A DNA stretch of 64,000 nt from JAUVPY01 sp034412795 (GTDB taxonomy: Bacteria > Chloroflexota > Anaerolineae > 4572-78 > NAK82), in assembly GCA_034412795.1 (NCBI GenBank), contig DAOUMD010000074.1, forward strand, positions 39,425 to 103,424, read 5' to 3'. Shown here piece after piece: positions 1 to 7,892 of the stretch. A program made the position numbers and the translations under genes. Within the stretch, counting starts at the first letter, position 1. The number at the start of each line of letters is the position of its first letter. The notes beneath the pieces are model-generated. The model was given only the letters and a program-made list of their open reading frames with translations. It had not been told where the DNA came from and did no database searches.

Positions 1-78
1 CGTAGAGATGACCAGATTGTGCTTGGCTTCAAGCCGGTGACGATCACCGATTATGAGCCCAAGGAGCGGGTATACTAG
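1..78 (+). CDS. sdhA: Succinate dehydrogenase/fumarate reductase flavoprotein subunit, C-terminal end only
   Basis: Twenty-five codons run in frame from the window edge to a TAG at 76-78. The tail reads ...GFKPVTITDYEPKERVY, which fits the conserved end of SDH flavoproteins (KPVxIT, then xxPxERxY). The gene lies 21 bp upstream of sdhB in the usual A-B order. The FAD domain and catalytic residues are outside the window, so only identity by position and tail can be claimed. The product would oxidise succinate to fumarate at the membrane and pass electrons to SdhB. Confidence 0.75.
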   Translation, partial: RRDDQIVLGFKPVTITDYEPKERVY

Positions 79-99
79 AAGGGAAAGGGTATCTGTCGT

Positions 100-798
100 A
101 TGAAGGTCCAAATCAGAATTCGCCGCTTCAATCCCGAAACTGACAAGAAGCCTTGGTGGGGCAAATACGACGTAGAGGTTGAGCCAACCGACCGGATATT
201 GGATGCCTTGCACTACGTGAAATGGTACCAGGATGGTACCCTGACGCTGCGACGGTCGTGCGCTCATGGCATCTGTGGTTCTGACGCGATGCGAATCAAC
301 GGGCATAATCGGCTGGCTTGTAAGGTGCTGATCAAAGACGCAGGGCGCAAGATCACCGTTGAGCCAATCCTTGGGCTGCCGGTCATCAAGGACTTGGTGG
401 TGGATATGGAGCCTTTTATGGATCACTATCGCTCGGTGATGCCTTATCTGGTCACCGATGAGCCACCGCCGGGCACAGAGCGTTTGCAGAGCATTGAAGA
501 TCGTGAACGCTTTGATGATACCACCAAGTGTATTCTGTGTGCTGCTTGCACTACTTCGTGCCCATCATTCTGGGCCAAGGGGGAATACGTAGGCCCCGCA
601 GCTATTGTGCAAGCTCACCGTTTTATCTTCGACAGTCGGGACCAGGCTAGCCAGGAGCGCCTGGGTATTTTGGCCGCTTCTGACGGGGTCTGGCGCTGTC
701 GGACTATCTTCAATTGCACGGAGGCCTGCCCACGAGAAATCGAGGTTACTCAGGCCATCGCTGAGGTGAAGAAGGAGATGCTGCTACGTAGATTGTAG
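100..798 (+). CDS. sdhB: Succinate dehydrogenase iron-sulfur subunit
   Basis: A 232-residue protein that carries electrons from the flavoprotein to the quinone site. The N-terminal half is a plant-type ferredoxin domain with the 2Fe-2S cysteines in CAHGICGSD and, further on, RLAC (about residues 54-75). The C-terminal half has the two clusters of the SdhB fold: CILCAACTTSCP (about 147-158) for 4Fe-4S, and CRTIFNCTEACP (about 200-211) supplying the remaining 3Fe-4S/4Fe-4S ligands. The length is normal for the family. A purine-rich stretch GAAGGGAAAGGG lies before the ATG. The sdhA tail ends 21 bp upstream, so the two are co-transcribed. No membrane anchor gene follows; anchors are presumably upstream of sdhA or elsewhere. 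Confidence 0.95.
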   Translation: MKVQIRIRRFNPETDKKPWWGKYDVEVEPTDRILDALHYVKWYQDGTLTLRRSCAHGICGSDAMRINGHNRLACKVLIKDAGRKITVEPILGLPVIKDLVVDMEPFMDHYRSVMPYLVTDEPPPGTERLQSIEDRERFDDTTKCILCAACTTSCPSFWAKGEYVGPAAIVQAHRFIFDSRDQASQERLGILAASDGVWRCRTIFNCTEACPREIEVTQAIAEVKKEMLLRRL

Positions 799-962
799 CT
801 GGTTTTTGGTGCGAGACTCTGTAGCTGGCGTACACCTGCACCAGTCCTGCCGGACGGCGTGGGCAGGTGTGCGTCAGCGGCGAGTATGGGGATGCACCGC
901 CGTTCTGGGCCGGGAACTGGCTAGACGATGGCCGGGCAGCGTCGCATAGGCTGATCATACAG

Positions 963-995
963 CCTCCCCCGTCACCGGGGCGAGGTTTTGTTTTG
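963..995 (+). terminator. Intrinsic terminator after sdhB
   Basis: CCTCCCCCG and CGGGGCGAGG form a GC-rich stem with a 4-nt loop and one bulged C, followed by TTTTGTTTT. It closes the sdh transcript 165 bp after the sdhB stop. The rest of 799-962 shows no gene I can support. Confidence 0.75.
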
Positions 996-1018
996 GTTCC
1001 CGGTCAACTACAAGCCTG

Positions 1019-1047
1019 TTGTCGCCAATAGGCAGATATGTTATACT
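1019..1047 (+). promoter_or_regulatory. Sigma-70-type promoter for the small Cys-rich gene
   Basis: TTGTCG and TATACT are separated by 17 bp. The predicted start is near 1054, giving a leader of roughly 175 nt before the GTG at 1231. I see no recognised riboswitch in that leader. Confidence 0.5.
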
Positions 1048-1230
1048 TGCTCAAAGTGGTTGAGAATGATTAACTTAAAGCTGACATAATTCTGGGCAGA
1101 ATGTCCGTTTGTTCTTTGGTGGTAGCACCATCTGTACGTTAATACCTGAATACTGTCAGGAGCTTAGCATCGTTCTCATATGCGGTGTTCTACCCCGGTT
1201 CGGGTACCTGGAGTGAGGGGAGGCGATACT

Positions 1231-1458
1231 GTGTTCGATACTCTAATTCTGAAGATTGACCCACCATTGCCTTGCGCGGTGATGGATGGCTCCAAAACTT
1301 GCGACCGACCGGCGCATATGGCCTATGCGTATCCTACTCGCGGCCCGAGGCCAGGGGTGTGGCTAATCATGCCGGTTTGCGATAGGTGTGCTGATATGGA
1401 TACGGTGCTAGGCGCTGATGATAATCGTGATAACCCCATACTTGACGCAAAAGAATAG
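1231..1458 (+). CDS. Small hypothetical protein with four cysteines
   Basis: A 75-residue protein I do not recognise. I chose the GTG at 1231 because AGGGGAGG lies 7 bp upstream; the in-frame ATG at 1180 has no ribosome binding site. The sequence holds PCAVMDGSKTCDRPAH and later PVCDRCADM, so four cysteines (two as CxxC) and a histidine could bind one zinc ion. There is no signal peptide or membrane segment. The gene stands alone between a terminator/promoter pair and the promoter of the next gene. The real start and regular codon use suggest it is expressed; a zinc-ribbon-like fold is inference only. Confidence 0.55.
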   Translation: MFDTLILKIDPPLPCAVMDGSKTCDRPAHMAYAYPTRGPRPGVWLIMPVCDRCADMDTVLGADDNRDNPILDAKE

Positions 1459-1606
1459 TGCGCTGTCAGATAAATTCCGGCAGTTGACGTAAGGGCTACT
1501 GTGCCTACGCCCGTGTGAGAGTTGTGGCAAGTATGCTGGCCGTAGCTGAATCGAGGATGGCACCTTGAGACTGGCTACTGACCCCGTATCCAGTATCTTT
1601 ACCTCA

Positions 1607-1635
1607 TTGACAGCACTGCTCCATTATATTATGAT
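1607..1635 (+). promoter_or_regulatory. Strong sigma-70-type promoter upstream of the cyclase/ATPase gene
   Basis: A perfect -35 box TTGACA, a 17-bp spacer and TATGAT. The predicted start is about 1642, leaving a 55-nt leader to the ATG at 1697. Confidence 0.6.
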
Positions 1636-1696
1636 GTAAATGTTACCTCTCGGATTTTGACTTCATTCTAAAATCTAATAGACATCGGGGTTTGAT

Positions 1697-4600
1697 ATGC
1701 CTTGCCCCTTTTGTAACTATCCGAATCCGGTCGATCATCTTTACTGTGGGCGTTGCGGCAAGAAGCTGCCGAAGACAGCGCCTCTTGATTTAGCGACGGG
1801 TGCACTCCAGGGCGAGCGCAAGCAGGTTACCGTGATGTTCGCTGACATCTCAGGCTTTACGGCTATGTCGGAACAACGCGATGCAGAAGAGGTGGTAACC
1901 CTGGTCAATGCTTGTCTTACTGAGCTCAGTGAGTGTGTCTATCGTTACGAAGGGACCATAGACAAATACATAGGTGACGCGATCATGGCCATCTTTGGCG
2001 CACCCCGCGCGCACGAAGATGATCCAGAACGCGCCATACGTACTGCCTTGGCTATGCGCGAGGTTCTGGACGAATTTAATGCCAAACCTCCATTGCCCTT
2101 GGCTGATCCGTTGGGCATTCACGTCGGCATTGGGACCGGTTATGTCATTGCCGGCTTGATTGGCACTGAGCGTGATCGCAAGCCTACGGTGATGGGGGAC
2201 GCGGTCAATTTGGCCTCACGTCTGGAGGATGTGTCGAACCGGGGACAGATTTTCGTCAGCGAAGATACCTACCGGCTCACCAGCCGCCTCTTTGTCTTTA
2301 AGGAACTGGATCCGGTTGCCGTCAAAGGCAAGGCTGATCCAGTAAAAATTTACGAAGTGCTTGGCGCTCATGAACAGCCAGGCTCAATGCGTGGTCTGAC
2401 CGGGTTGCAAGCCTCGCTGGTAGGGCGTGACGCAGAGGCTCAGAAGGTGTCGCTGGCGGTAAGCAACTTACAGGCGGGGCGAGGCGGCATTGTGTTGGTG
2501 GAAGGTGAGGCCGGTATTGGTAAGAGTCGCCTGGTGGCAGAGGTCCGACATCATCTGGATGGCACGCCTCTTGCTTGTCGATGGCTGGAGGGCCGTGGGC
2601 TTTCGTATGGAAGATCGCTCAGCTATCACCTTATGGCCGGTGTGCTACGCCACTATCTGGAATTGTCAGACGAGGACGATGAAACTCGTGTGTGGCTCAA
2701 ATTGCGGGCGATGGGGCCAGATCTCTTTGGCTCACGTACGGACGAGGTTCTTCCCTACCTGGCTATGCTGCTTGGTTTGCGATTGCCTGAAGCGATGGCC
2801 GAAAAGATACTACCGCAGGCTGATGATCCCCAATTGTTACAACAACGGGTCTTCATTGCCTTTGGTGAGTGGGTCGAGGCGGTGGGCGTGGAAGGGCCGC
2901 TGGTGCTGGCCTTTGATGACTTACACTGGGCTGATCCCAGCTCGGCTAGCCTGATCGAGTATCTGATGGCCCTTACATTGCGCAATCCCCTTCTCATTCT
3001 GTGTGTCAGTCGCCCAGACCGGGAAGCTCCTTTTTGGGAAGTTCGAGAGCGGGCAATGGCTGACTACGCCAGTAGCCTCGTCCACATCCCGCTGAACCCC
3101 TTATCACTCGATGAGAGTCGAGATCTGGTGGATTCTCTTTTGCAGATGGAGGATGTGCCCCCCGAAGTTGAGGAGGTCGTTCTCGGTCGAGCCGAAGGAA
3201 ACCCTCTTTTCGTGGAGGAGGTATTGCGGACCCTTATCGAGGAGGGCACACTGACCAGGGATGATGGCACCTGGCAGATCACCCGCGCTGTGGATGTGAC
3301 TGAGATCCCCGACACATTGCAAGGGGTGCTCACTGCTCGCATCGATCGTTTGAATGACTCAATGAAACGAGTTGTGCAGATTGCTGCCGTTGTGGGTCGA
3401 GTCTTCCAGCGTTACGTGCTCGATCGTGTGGTGGATGATCCGTCTATCCTTGACGACTGTCTGTCGCAGTTGCAGATTGCCCAGATCATCCGCGAGCGAT
3501 CCCCGGAGCCGGAACCAGAATTCATTTTCAAACATATTCTCACGCAGGAAGCGGCTTATCAAAGTTTGCTCAGCCAGCAGCGTAAGGCTTACCATCAGAG
3601 GGTTGCCGACGCTCTGGCTCGACTCTTTTGGGAGCGGGGTGAAGAGTATGCCGGCCTGGTCGCCGCCCACTATGAGCGAGCCGAAGCCTGGCCCCGCGCT
3701 TTGCGTTATTTGCAACGGGCCGGGGATGCCGCGCGCACCAGCTTTGCTATCAAAGAGGCGATCGATCATTATAGTCGTGCCCTCCAAGTGGCCGACCAGT
3801 TGGGTGATGTCGCCGAGCCAGCCGAGCGGCTGTCGCTATATGAGCGCCGGGGGCAACTGCTGGCCCGGCTGGCGGATGTGGATGGGGCACTGGACGACTA
3901 CGAGCGGATGTGTGATCTGGCACAGACTATCGGGGACAAAGGGGCTGAACTACGCGCCCTGAATGAAATTGGGGCGTTGCAGGTCGGTCGTCGTGATTTC
4001 GTGCGTGCCGCCGACTATTTCAATCAGGCCCTGACGCTAGCGCGTGATATTGGTGACGAGGCGGGCATTGCCGATAGCCTGAATCGTCTAGGTGGGGTTC
4101 ATTTTAACACCGGCAAACCTGAGGAAGCCCAGACTCGCCATCGGGAGGCTTTGGAGATCGCTCGTGCCTTGGACGATAACGCGCTGCTGGCAGCCAGTCT
4201 GGATGGACTGGGACAGATCGATTTGTTGAGAGGTCGAGTTCGGGCCAGTCTCGATAAATACAGGCAGATCGCCGATTTACATCGGCGACTGGGAAACCAG
4301 GCTGGCTTGATGGAGGCTCTCAACTCGTTGGCAGTCGCCTATACTTGGTTAGGAGAATATGAGCAGGTTGCTGATGCTTGTGAGGAGGCGTTAGCCTTTG
4401 TCAGCAAGGTAGGCAATCTGCCGGTAGTTCCCTCACTTCATACCTATTTGGCCATCAGCCAACTCAATCGGGGCGAGCTGGGTGAAGCAGGCGACAACTT
4501 GCGGGAGGGGCTTTCGGTTGCCCGATCACTCGATCATGTTGCAATGCAGGCCCTCTGCCTGTCGTGGATGGGTTATTATCATCTTATCCTCGGGCGATTT

Positions 4601-5218
4601 GATAAGGCTCTAGAGGTTGTCGATGAGGGGGTAAGCCTGGCGCAGAAATTGGGATCGCCCTTGTGGGAGATGCGCGCTCGTATGAGCTTGGGCATCGTTC
4701 GCCTCTATCGTGGTGAATTGAGCAAGGCCGTTCGGGTTTTGAGTGAAGTGTACGATGTGGCCTGTACCCTGGACCTTGCCCCAGATCAAGCTGTGGCGCT
4801 CTACGAGTTGGGGCGTGCCAGTCTGGTAATAGGGGATTTGAAAGCCGCTGCGAATGCGTTGGATGGTTTGCTCGACGTGGCCGATAAAGGCGAGTTGCGT
4901 GAGTACCAGGTGCGCGGGCGCTGGCTGCAAGGCCGGCTTGCCTTCGCTAAGGTTGATTTGGACGGTGCATTGGAGGCGCTGGAAGATGCTCACGGACGCG
5001 CGGAAGCCATAGGCGGGCGGCTCATCCTGTGGCGTGCTGACAGTGCCCTGGGTGACGTTCACCACGCGGCTGGCCGTAGCGCGGAAGCAGACGCCGCTTA
5101 TCGGCGAGCCTGGGAGACTGTTCAGACAATGGCGGCCACTTTGCCCGACAGAGAGGCTCACGAGAGTCTACTGGCTTCACCCTCAGTTTCTGAGCTCCGC
5201 GTAAAGGTAAAGGACTGA
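1697..5218 (+). CDS. Zinc-ribbon/class III adenylate cyclase/AAA ATPase/TPR fusion regulator
   Basis: A 1173-residue multidomain signalling protein. In order: an N-terminal zinc ribbon (CPFCNYPNP...YCGRCG, residues 2-21); a class III nucleotide cyclase domain (about 40-225); an ATPase of the LuxR/MalT-like STAND type with Walker A GEAGIGKS (about 269-276) and Walker B LVLAFDDLHWAD (about 400); then TPR repeats from about 680 to the end. Both metal aspartates of the cyclase are present (FADISGFT and GDAIMAIFG). The Lys of DKYIGD and the Asp of VMGDAVNLASR are the ATP-selecting pair, so cAMP synthesis is plausible. There is no membrane segment or DNA-binding domain. This architecture is frequent in Chloroflexota. 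The last codons overlap a palindromic repeat starting at 5214, which supplies the stop. Confidence 0.9.
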   Translation: MPCPFCNYPNPVDHLYCGRCGKKLPKTAPLDLATGALQGERKQVTVMFADISGFTAMSEQRDAEEVVTLVNACLTELSECVYRYEGTIDKYIGDAIMAIFGAPRAHEDDPERAIRTALAMREVLDEFNAKPPLPLADPLGIHVGIGTGYVIAGLIGTERDRKPTVMGDAVNLASRLEDVSNRGQIFVSEDTYRLTSRLFVFKELDPVAVKGKADPVKIYEVLGAHEQPGSMRGLTGLQASLVGRDAEAQKVSLAVSNLQAGRGGIVLVEGEAGIGKSRLVAEVRHHLDGTPLACRWLEGRGLSYGRSLSYHLMAGVLRHYLELSDEDDETRVWLKLRAMGPDLFGSRTDEVLPYLAMLLGLRLPEAMAEKILPQADDPQLLQQRVFIAFGEWVEAVGVEGPLVLAFDDLHWADPSSASLIEYLMALTLRNPLLILCVSRPDREAPFWEVRERAMADYASSLVHIPLNPLSLDESRDLVDSLLQMEDVPPEVEEVVLGRAEGNPLFVEEVLRTLIEEGTLTRDDGTWQITRAVDVTEIPDTLQGVLTARIDRLNDSMKRVVQIAAVVGRVFQRYVLDRVVDDPSILDDCLSQLQIAQIIRERSPEPEPEFIFKHILTQEAAYQSLLSQQRKAYHQRVADALARLFWERGEEYAGLVAAHYERAEAWPRALRYLQRAGDAARTSFAIKEAIDHYSRALQVADQLGDVAEPAERLSLYERRGQLLARLADVDGALDDYERMCDLAQTIGDKGAELRALNEIGALQVGRRDFVRAADYFNQALTLARDIGDEAGIADSLNRLGGVHFNTGKPEEAQTRHREALEIARALDDNALLAASLDGLGQIDLLRGRVRASLDKYRQIADLHRRLGNQAGLMEALNSLAVAYTWLGEYEQVADACEEALAFVSKVGNLPVVPSLHTYLAISQLNRGELGEAGDNLREGLSVARSLDHVAMQALCLSWMGYYHLILGRFDKALEVVDEGVSLAQKLGSPLWEMRARMSLGIVRLYRGELSKAVRVLSEVYDVACTLDLAPDQAVALYELGRASLVIGDLKAAANALDGLLDVADKGELREYQVRGRWLQGRLAFAKVDLDGALEALEDAHGRAEAIGGRLILWRADSALGDVHHAAGRSAEADAAYRRAWETVQTMAATLPDREAHESLLASPSVSELRVKVKD

Positions 5219-5312
5219 GTAGATTCGGATTTGAGGAGCCAGCACCCCCAGGTGCGGTTCCGCTCGGCATGTGGGCGTGTCTCACTCCTCGAAAGTCGGA
5301 TCTACTGAGACT
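5214..5312. repeat. 99-bp palindromic dispersed repeat, copy 1
   Basis: The ends are imperfect inverted repeats: left begins ACTGAGTAGATTCGG, right ends CGGATCTACTGAGACT. The core contains CACCCCCAGGTGCGG. The copy at 44243-44342 matches in opposite orientation over the whole element. It overlaps the stop codon of the upstream gene and reaches to just before the tilS start. Confidence 0.7.
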
Positions 5313-5324
5313 GGAGACTAGAAG

Positions 5325-6821
5325 TTGACTCTGGTAGCCCGTGTGCGTGATGCCATTGAGCGTCACCGCCTGGTAGTGACGGGCGACAAAGTCGTTGTCG
5401 GCGTTTCAGGGGGACCTGATTCTCTCTGCTTGCTTCATGTTCTGCGTGATCTGTCGCCAGCTTTGTCCCTGGACTTGCACGTTGCCCATCTCAATCACCA
5501 GATGCGCGGTGCGGATGCCGATGCCGACGCTCATTTCGTCGCCAAGCTGGCTGGCGATTGGGGTCTCCCGGCCACGATAGAGGCGGCTGACGTACTTGCA
5601 TTGGCCCGTACTCATAAGCTTGCGCTTGAAGAGGCCGCGCGACGCGTTCGCTATGCTTTTTTGGCTCAAGTGGCAGGTCAAATCGGCGCACGAACCATCG
5701 CCGTGGCTCACAACGCCGACGATCAGACCGAAACGGTGCTTATGCACTGGCTACGGGGATCTGGCCTGGCTGGGCTGCGGGGTATGCTCCCGTCCACTCC
5801 GATGGGGGATTTAAGATTAGAGATTGGAGATTGGCGTCGGGGTGACCAATACCCAATCTCCAATCCCCAATCTCTAGTTCTCATTCGTCCGCTGCTGGAC
5901 ATCCCCCGCGCCGACATCGAAGCCTATTGTGCCCGGCACAATTTGCAGCCACGCTTCGACCGCTCCAATCTTGATACGACCTACTTTCGCAATCGACTGC
6001 GCCACGAGCTGATTCCCCATCTGGAGACATATAACGTCAACATCCGGGAGGTTGTGCGGCGGTCGGCATCCGTCATCGCAGCCGATTACGAGTTGTTGCG
6101 CGATCAGCTTGAGATGACTTGGGTGCAAGTTGTCCGCACCGTGTCCGATTATGGGGTGACTTTTGACCTGGCGGCTTGGCGGGCGCTACCCCTGGCCCTA
6201 AAACGCTCTACCATTCGGGAAGCGATTCATCGGTTGCGGCGTGCCTTACGCAATATCGACTTCGTGCACGTGGAGAACGCCGTCGAGATTCTAATGCGTG
6301 GTGAAACTGGAGCCCAGGTCACGTTGCCCCGGGGGCTGATGCTGACGATTGGCTACGGTACCTTCACCGTCGCAGACGAAGATTTCCGAGACCTGCCCGA
6401 TTTGCCGTGGCTTCTGACCGATCAACCTGTGGTGATCGCGGTGCCCGGGGGCACCGGGTTGCCAGAATCGGCCTGGGTGTTGAAGGCTGAGTTGTCTCCT
6501 CGCCCCAAGGTGTCCGACGAGGACCTGGTTGCTGCCAGTGGTTGGGAAGCTTATTTGGATGCAACGGTCGTAGGACCGTCACCTCTATTGCGTCTTCGCC
6601 GCCCCGGTGATCACTTTTGTCCGCTTGGTATGGGGGGACGGAGCAAACGGGTCAACGAATTCATGATCAATGAGAAAATCCCAGCCTCTTGGCGTGATCA
6701 TATCCCGTTGATGGTTAATGCAGACGGGCAGATCGTATGGGTTTGTGGCTGGCGCGTCGACGAGCGCGCGCGTGTCACCACGGATACTCAGCGGGTGGTG
6801 TGGCTTCGCTTTGTGCAATAG
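5325..6821 (+). CDS. tilS: tRNA(Ile)-lysidine synthase
   Basis: TilS converts the wobble C34 of tRNA-Ile(CAU) to lysidine using ATP and lysine, which makes the tRNA read AUA. The N-terminal PP-loop motif is SGGPDS (about residues 28-33), followed by the family motifs HLNHQMRG, LEEAARRVRYAFL and AHNADDQTETVLMHWLRGSGLAGLRGM. The start is a TTG at 5325. At 498 residues it is a full-length type with the C-terminal TilS domain (LRLRRPGDHFCPLGM...KRVNEFMINEKIP). Oddity: between RGMLPSTPMG and LIRPLLDIPR about 25 extra residues are encoded by an internal palindromic DNA repeat (5812-5880). The frame is kept, so the protein is probably functional. miaA follows 61 bp after the stop. Confidence 0.95.
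   Translation: MTLVARVRDAIERHRLVVTGDKVVVGVSGGPDSLCLLHVLRDLSPALSLDLHVAHLNHQMRGADADADAHFVAKLAGDWGLPATIEAADVLALARTHKLALEEAARRVRYAFLAQVAGQIGARTIAVAHNADDQTETVLMHWLRGSGLAGLRGMLPSTPMGDLRLEIGDWRRGDQYPISNPQSLVLIRPLLDIPRADIEAYCARHNLQPRFDRSNLDTTYFRNRLRHELIPHLETYNVNIREVVRRSASVIAADYELLRDQLEMTWVQVVRTVSDYGVTFDLAAWRALPLALKRSTIREAIHRLRRALRNIDFVHVENAVEILMRGETGAQVTLPRGLMLTIGYGTFTVADEDFRDLPDLPWLLTDQPVVIAVPGGTGLPESAWVLKAELSPRPKVSDEDLVAASGWEAYLDATVVGPSPLLRLRRPGDHFCPLGMGGRSKRVNEFMINEKIPASWRDHIPLMVNADGQIVWVCGWRVDERARVTTDTQRVVWLRFVQ
5812..5880. repeat. Palindromic element inside the tilS reading frame
   Basis: Left arm ATTAGAGATTGGAGATTGG (5816-5834) pairs with CCAATCCCCAATCTCTAGT (5860-5878) with one mismatch region; the unit CCAAT(C/A)... 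repeats several times in the right arm. It is translated in frame as part of TilS. See findings. Confidence 0.75.
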
Positions 6822-6882
6822 GGACGGTTTAGGTTGGCCGGGTAAAGCCGGGGGAATCGATCCCTTGCCAGATAACGAGATT

Positions 6883-7803
6883 ATGTGTCCTCCTCTGTTT
6901 GCTGTTGTCGGACCCACTGCGGTGGGCAAGACGGCAACGGCCATCCGTCTGTGCGGTGATTTCCAGGGCGAGGTCATCTCCGCGGACTCGCGCCAGATTT
7001 ACCGAGGTCTGGACATCGGTACCGCCAAGCCGACGCCCGACGAGCAGGCAGCCGCGGTCCATCACCTGATTGATGTGCTCGATCCTGACCAGGTGCTGGG
7101 TCTGGCTGAATTTCAAGAGATGGCTTATGCAGCCGTCAACGACGTGCTAGGCCGGGATCGGGTCCCGTTTCTGGTTGGTGGGACCGGTCAGTGGATCAAG
7201 GGGGTGATTGAAGGCTGGGGAGTGCCCCGCGTGTCGCCCGACTACGCACTTCGGGCCGAGTTGGAAGCGGATGCGGATCGCGTTGGAGCACGTACACTCC
7301 ATGCCCGGCTGGCAGAGGTGGACCCGGATGCGGCTGCCAAGATTGACTACCGCAACGTGCGGCGAGTGATCCGGGCGTTAGAGGTCTATGTAAAGACCGG
7401 CATCCCCATCAGCCAGCATCAGCGCGCCCAGCCACCGCCATACCGAGTCTTGCAGATTGGCCTGACTATGCCACGCGAGATGCTTTACGCACGGGTAGAT
7501 GCTCGTGTGGAGCACATGCTCGAAAAGGGATTGGTGGACGAGGTGAGGGGGTTGGTGAATCAGGGTTATGGTCTGGACTTACCGGCTATGTCGGGTCTGG
7601 GCTATCGCCAGATAGGTCAGCACTTGGCTGGCGAAGTTAGCCTGGATGAAGCGGTGCGTCTCATCAAAAAAGAAACCCGCCGCTTCATACGCCAGCAGTA
7701 CAATTGGTTCCGACTCGATGATCCGACTATCCGCTGGTTCGATGTTAGTGGCGAATTCTACGACACGCTGCGTAAGTTGATTGATGAGTTCCTTACTTCC
7801 TAA
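6883..7803 (+). CDS. miaA: tRNA dimethylallyltransferase
   Basis: MiaA adds a dimethylallyl group to N6 of A37 in tRNAs that read codons starting with U. The protein opens with the P-loop GPTAVGKT (residues 8-15), then SADSRQIYRGLDIGTAKP, the family fingerprint that binds substrate, then LVGGTGQWIKGV, and ends with FIRQQYNWFR. From the ATG at 6883 it has 306 residues, a normal length. A TTG at 6865 preceded by GGGGGAA is an alternative start that would add six residues. It follows tilS on the same strand and converges with the nucleotidyltransferase gene. Confidence 0.95.
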   Translation: MCPPLFAVVGPTAVGKTATAIRLCGDFQGEVISADSRQIYRGLDIGTAKPTPDEQAAAVHHLIDVLDPDQVLGLAEFQEMAYAAVNDVLGRDRVPFLVGGTGQWIKGVIEGWGVPRVSPDYALRAELEADADRVGARTLHARLAEVDPDAAAKIDYRNVRRVIRALEVYVKTGIPISQHQRAQPPPYRVLQIGLTMPREMLYARVDARVEHMLEKGLVDEVRGLVNQGYGLDLPAMSGLGYRQIGQHLAGEVSLDEAVRLIKKETRRFIRQQYNWFRLDDPTIRWFDVSGEFYDTLRKLIDEFLTS

Positions 7804-7892
7804 GGAAGCGTCCAGAAATAACTTTCTCTTTTCAGGCCAAAATTCCGAGTGAAATATTTCAAGATGCACAAAGTTATTCTTGGACGCGGCCT
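7804..7892. repeat. MITE-like inverted-repeat element, copy 1
   Basis: GCGTCCAGAAATAACTTT (7808-7825) pairs with AAAGTTATTCTTGGACGC (7870-7887) with two mismatches. The outer bases are GGAAG on the left and GGCCT on the right. It fills the gap between the convergent genes miaA and the DHH/CBS gene and could also stop transcription from both sides. A diverged copy lies at 13517-13608. Confidence 0.6.

Noticed and set aside
799..1180. Possible small gene or structured RNA between sdhB and the small Cys-rich gene
   Set aside because: Only the terminator and promoter are convincing; frames lack ribosome binding sites and I see no conserved riboswitch core.
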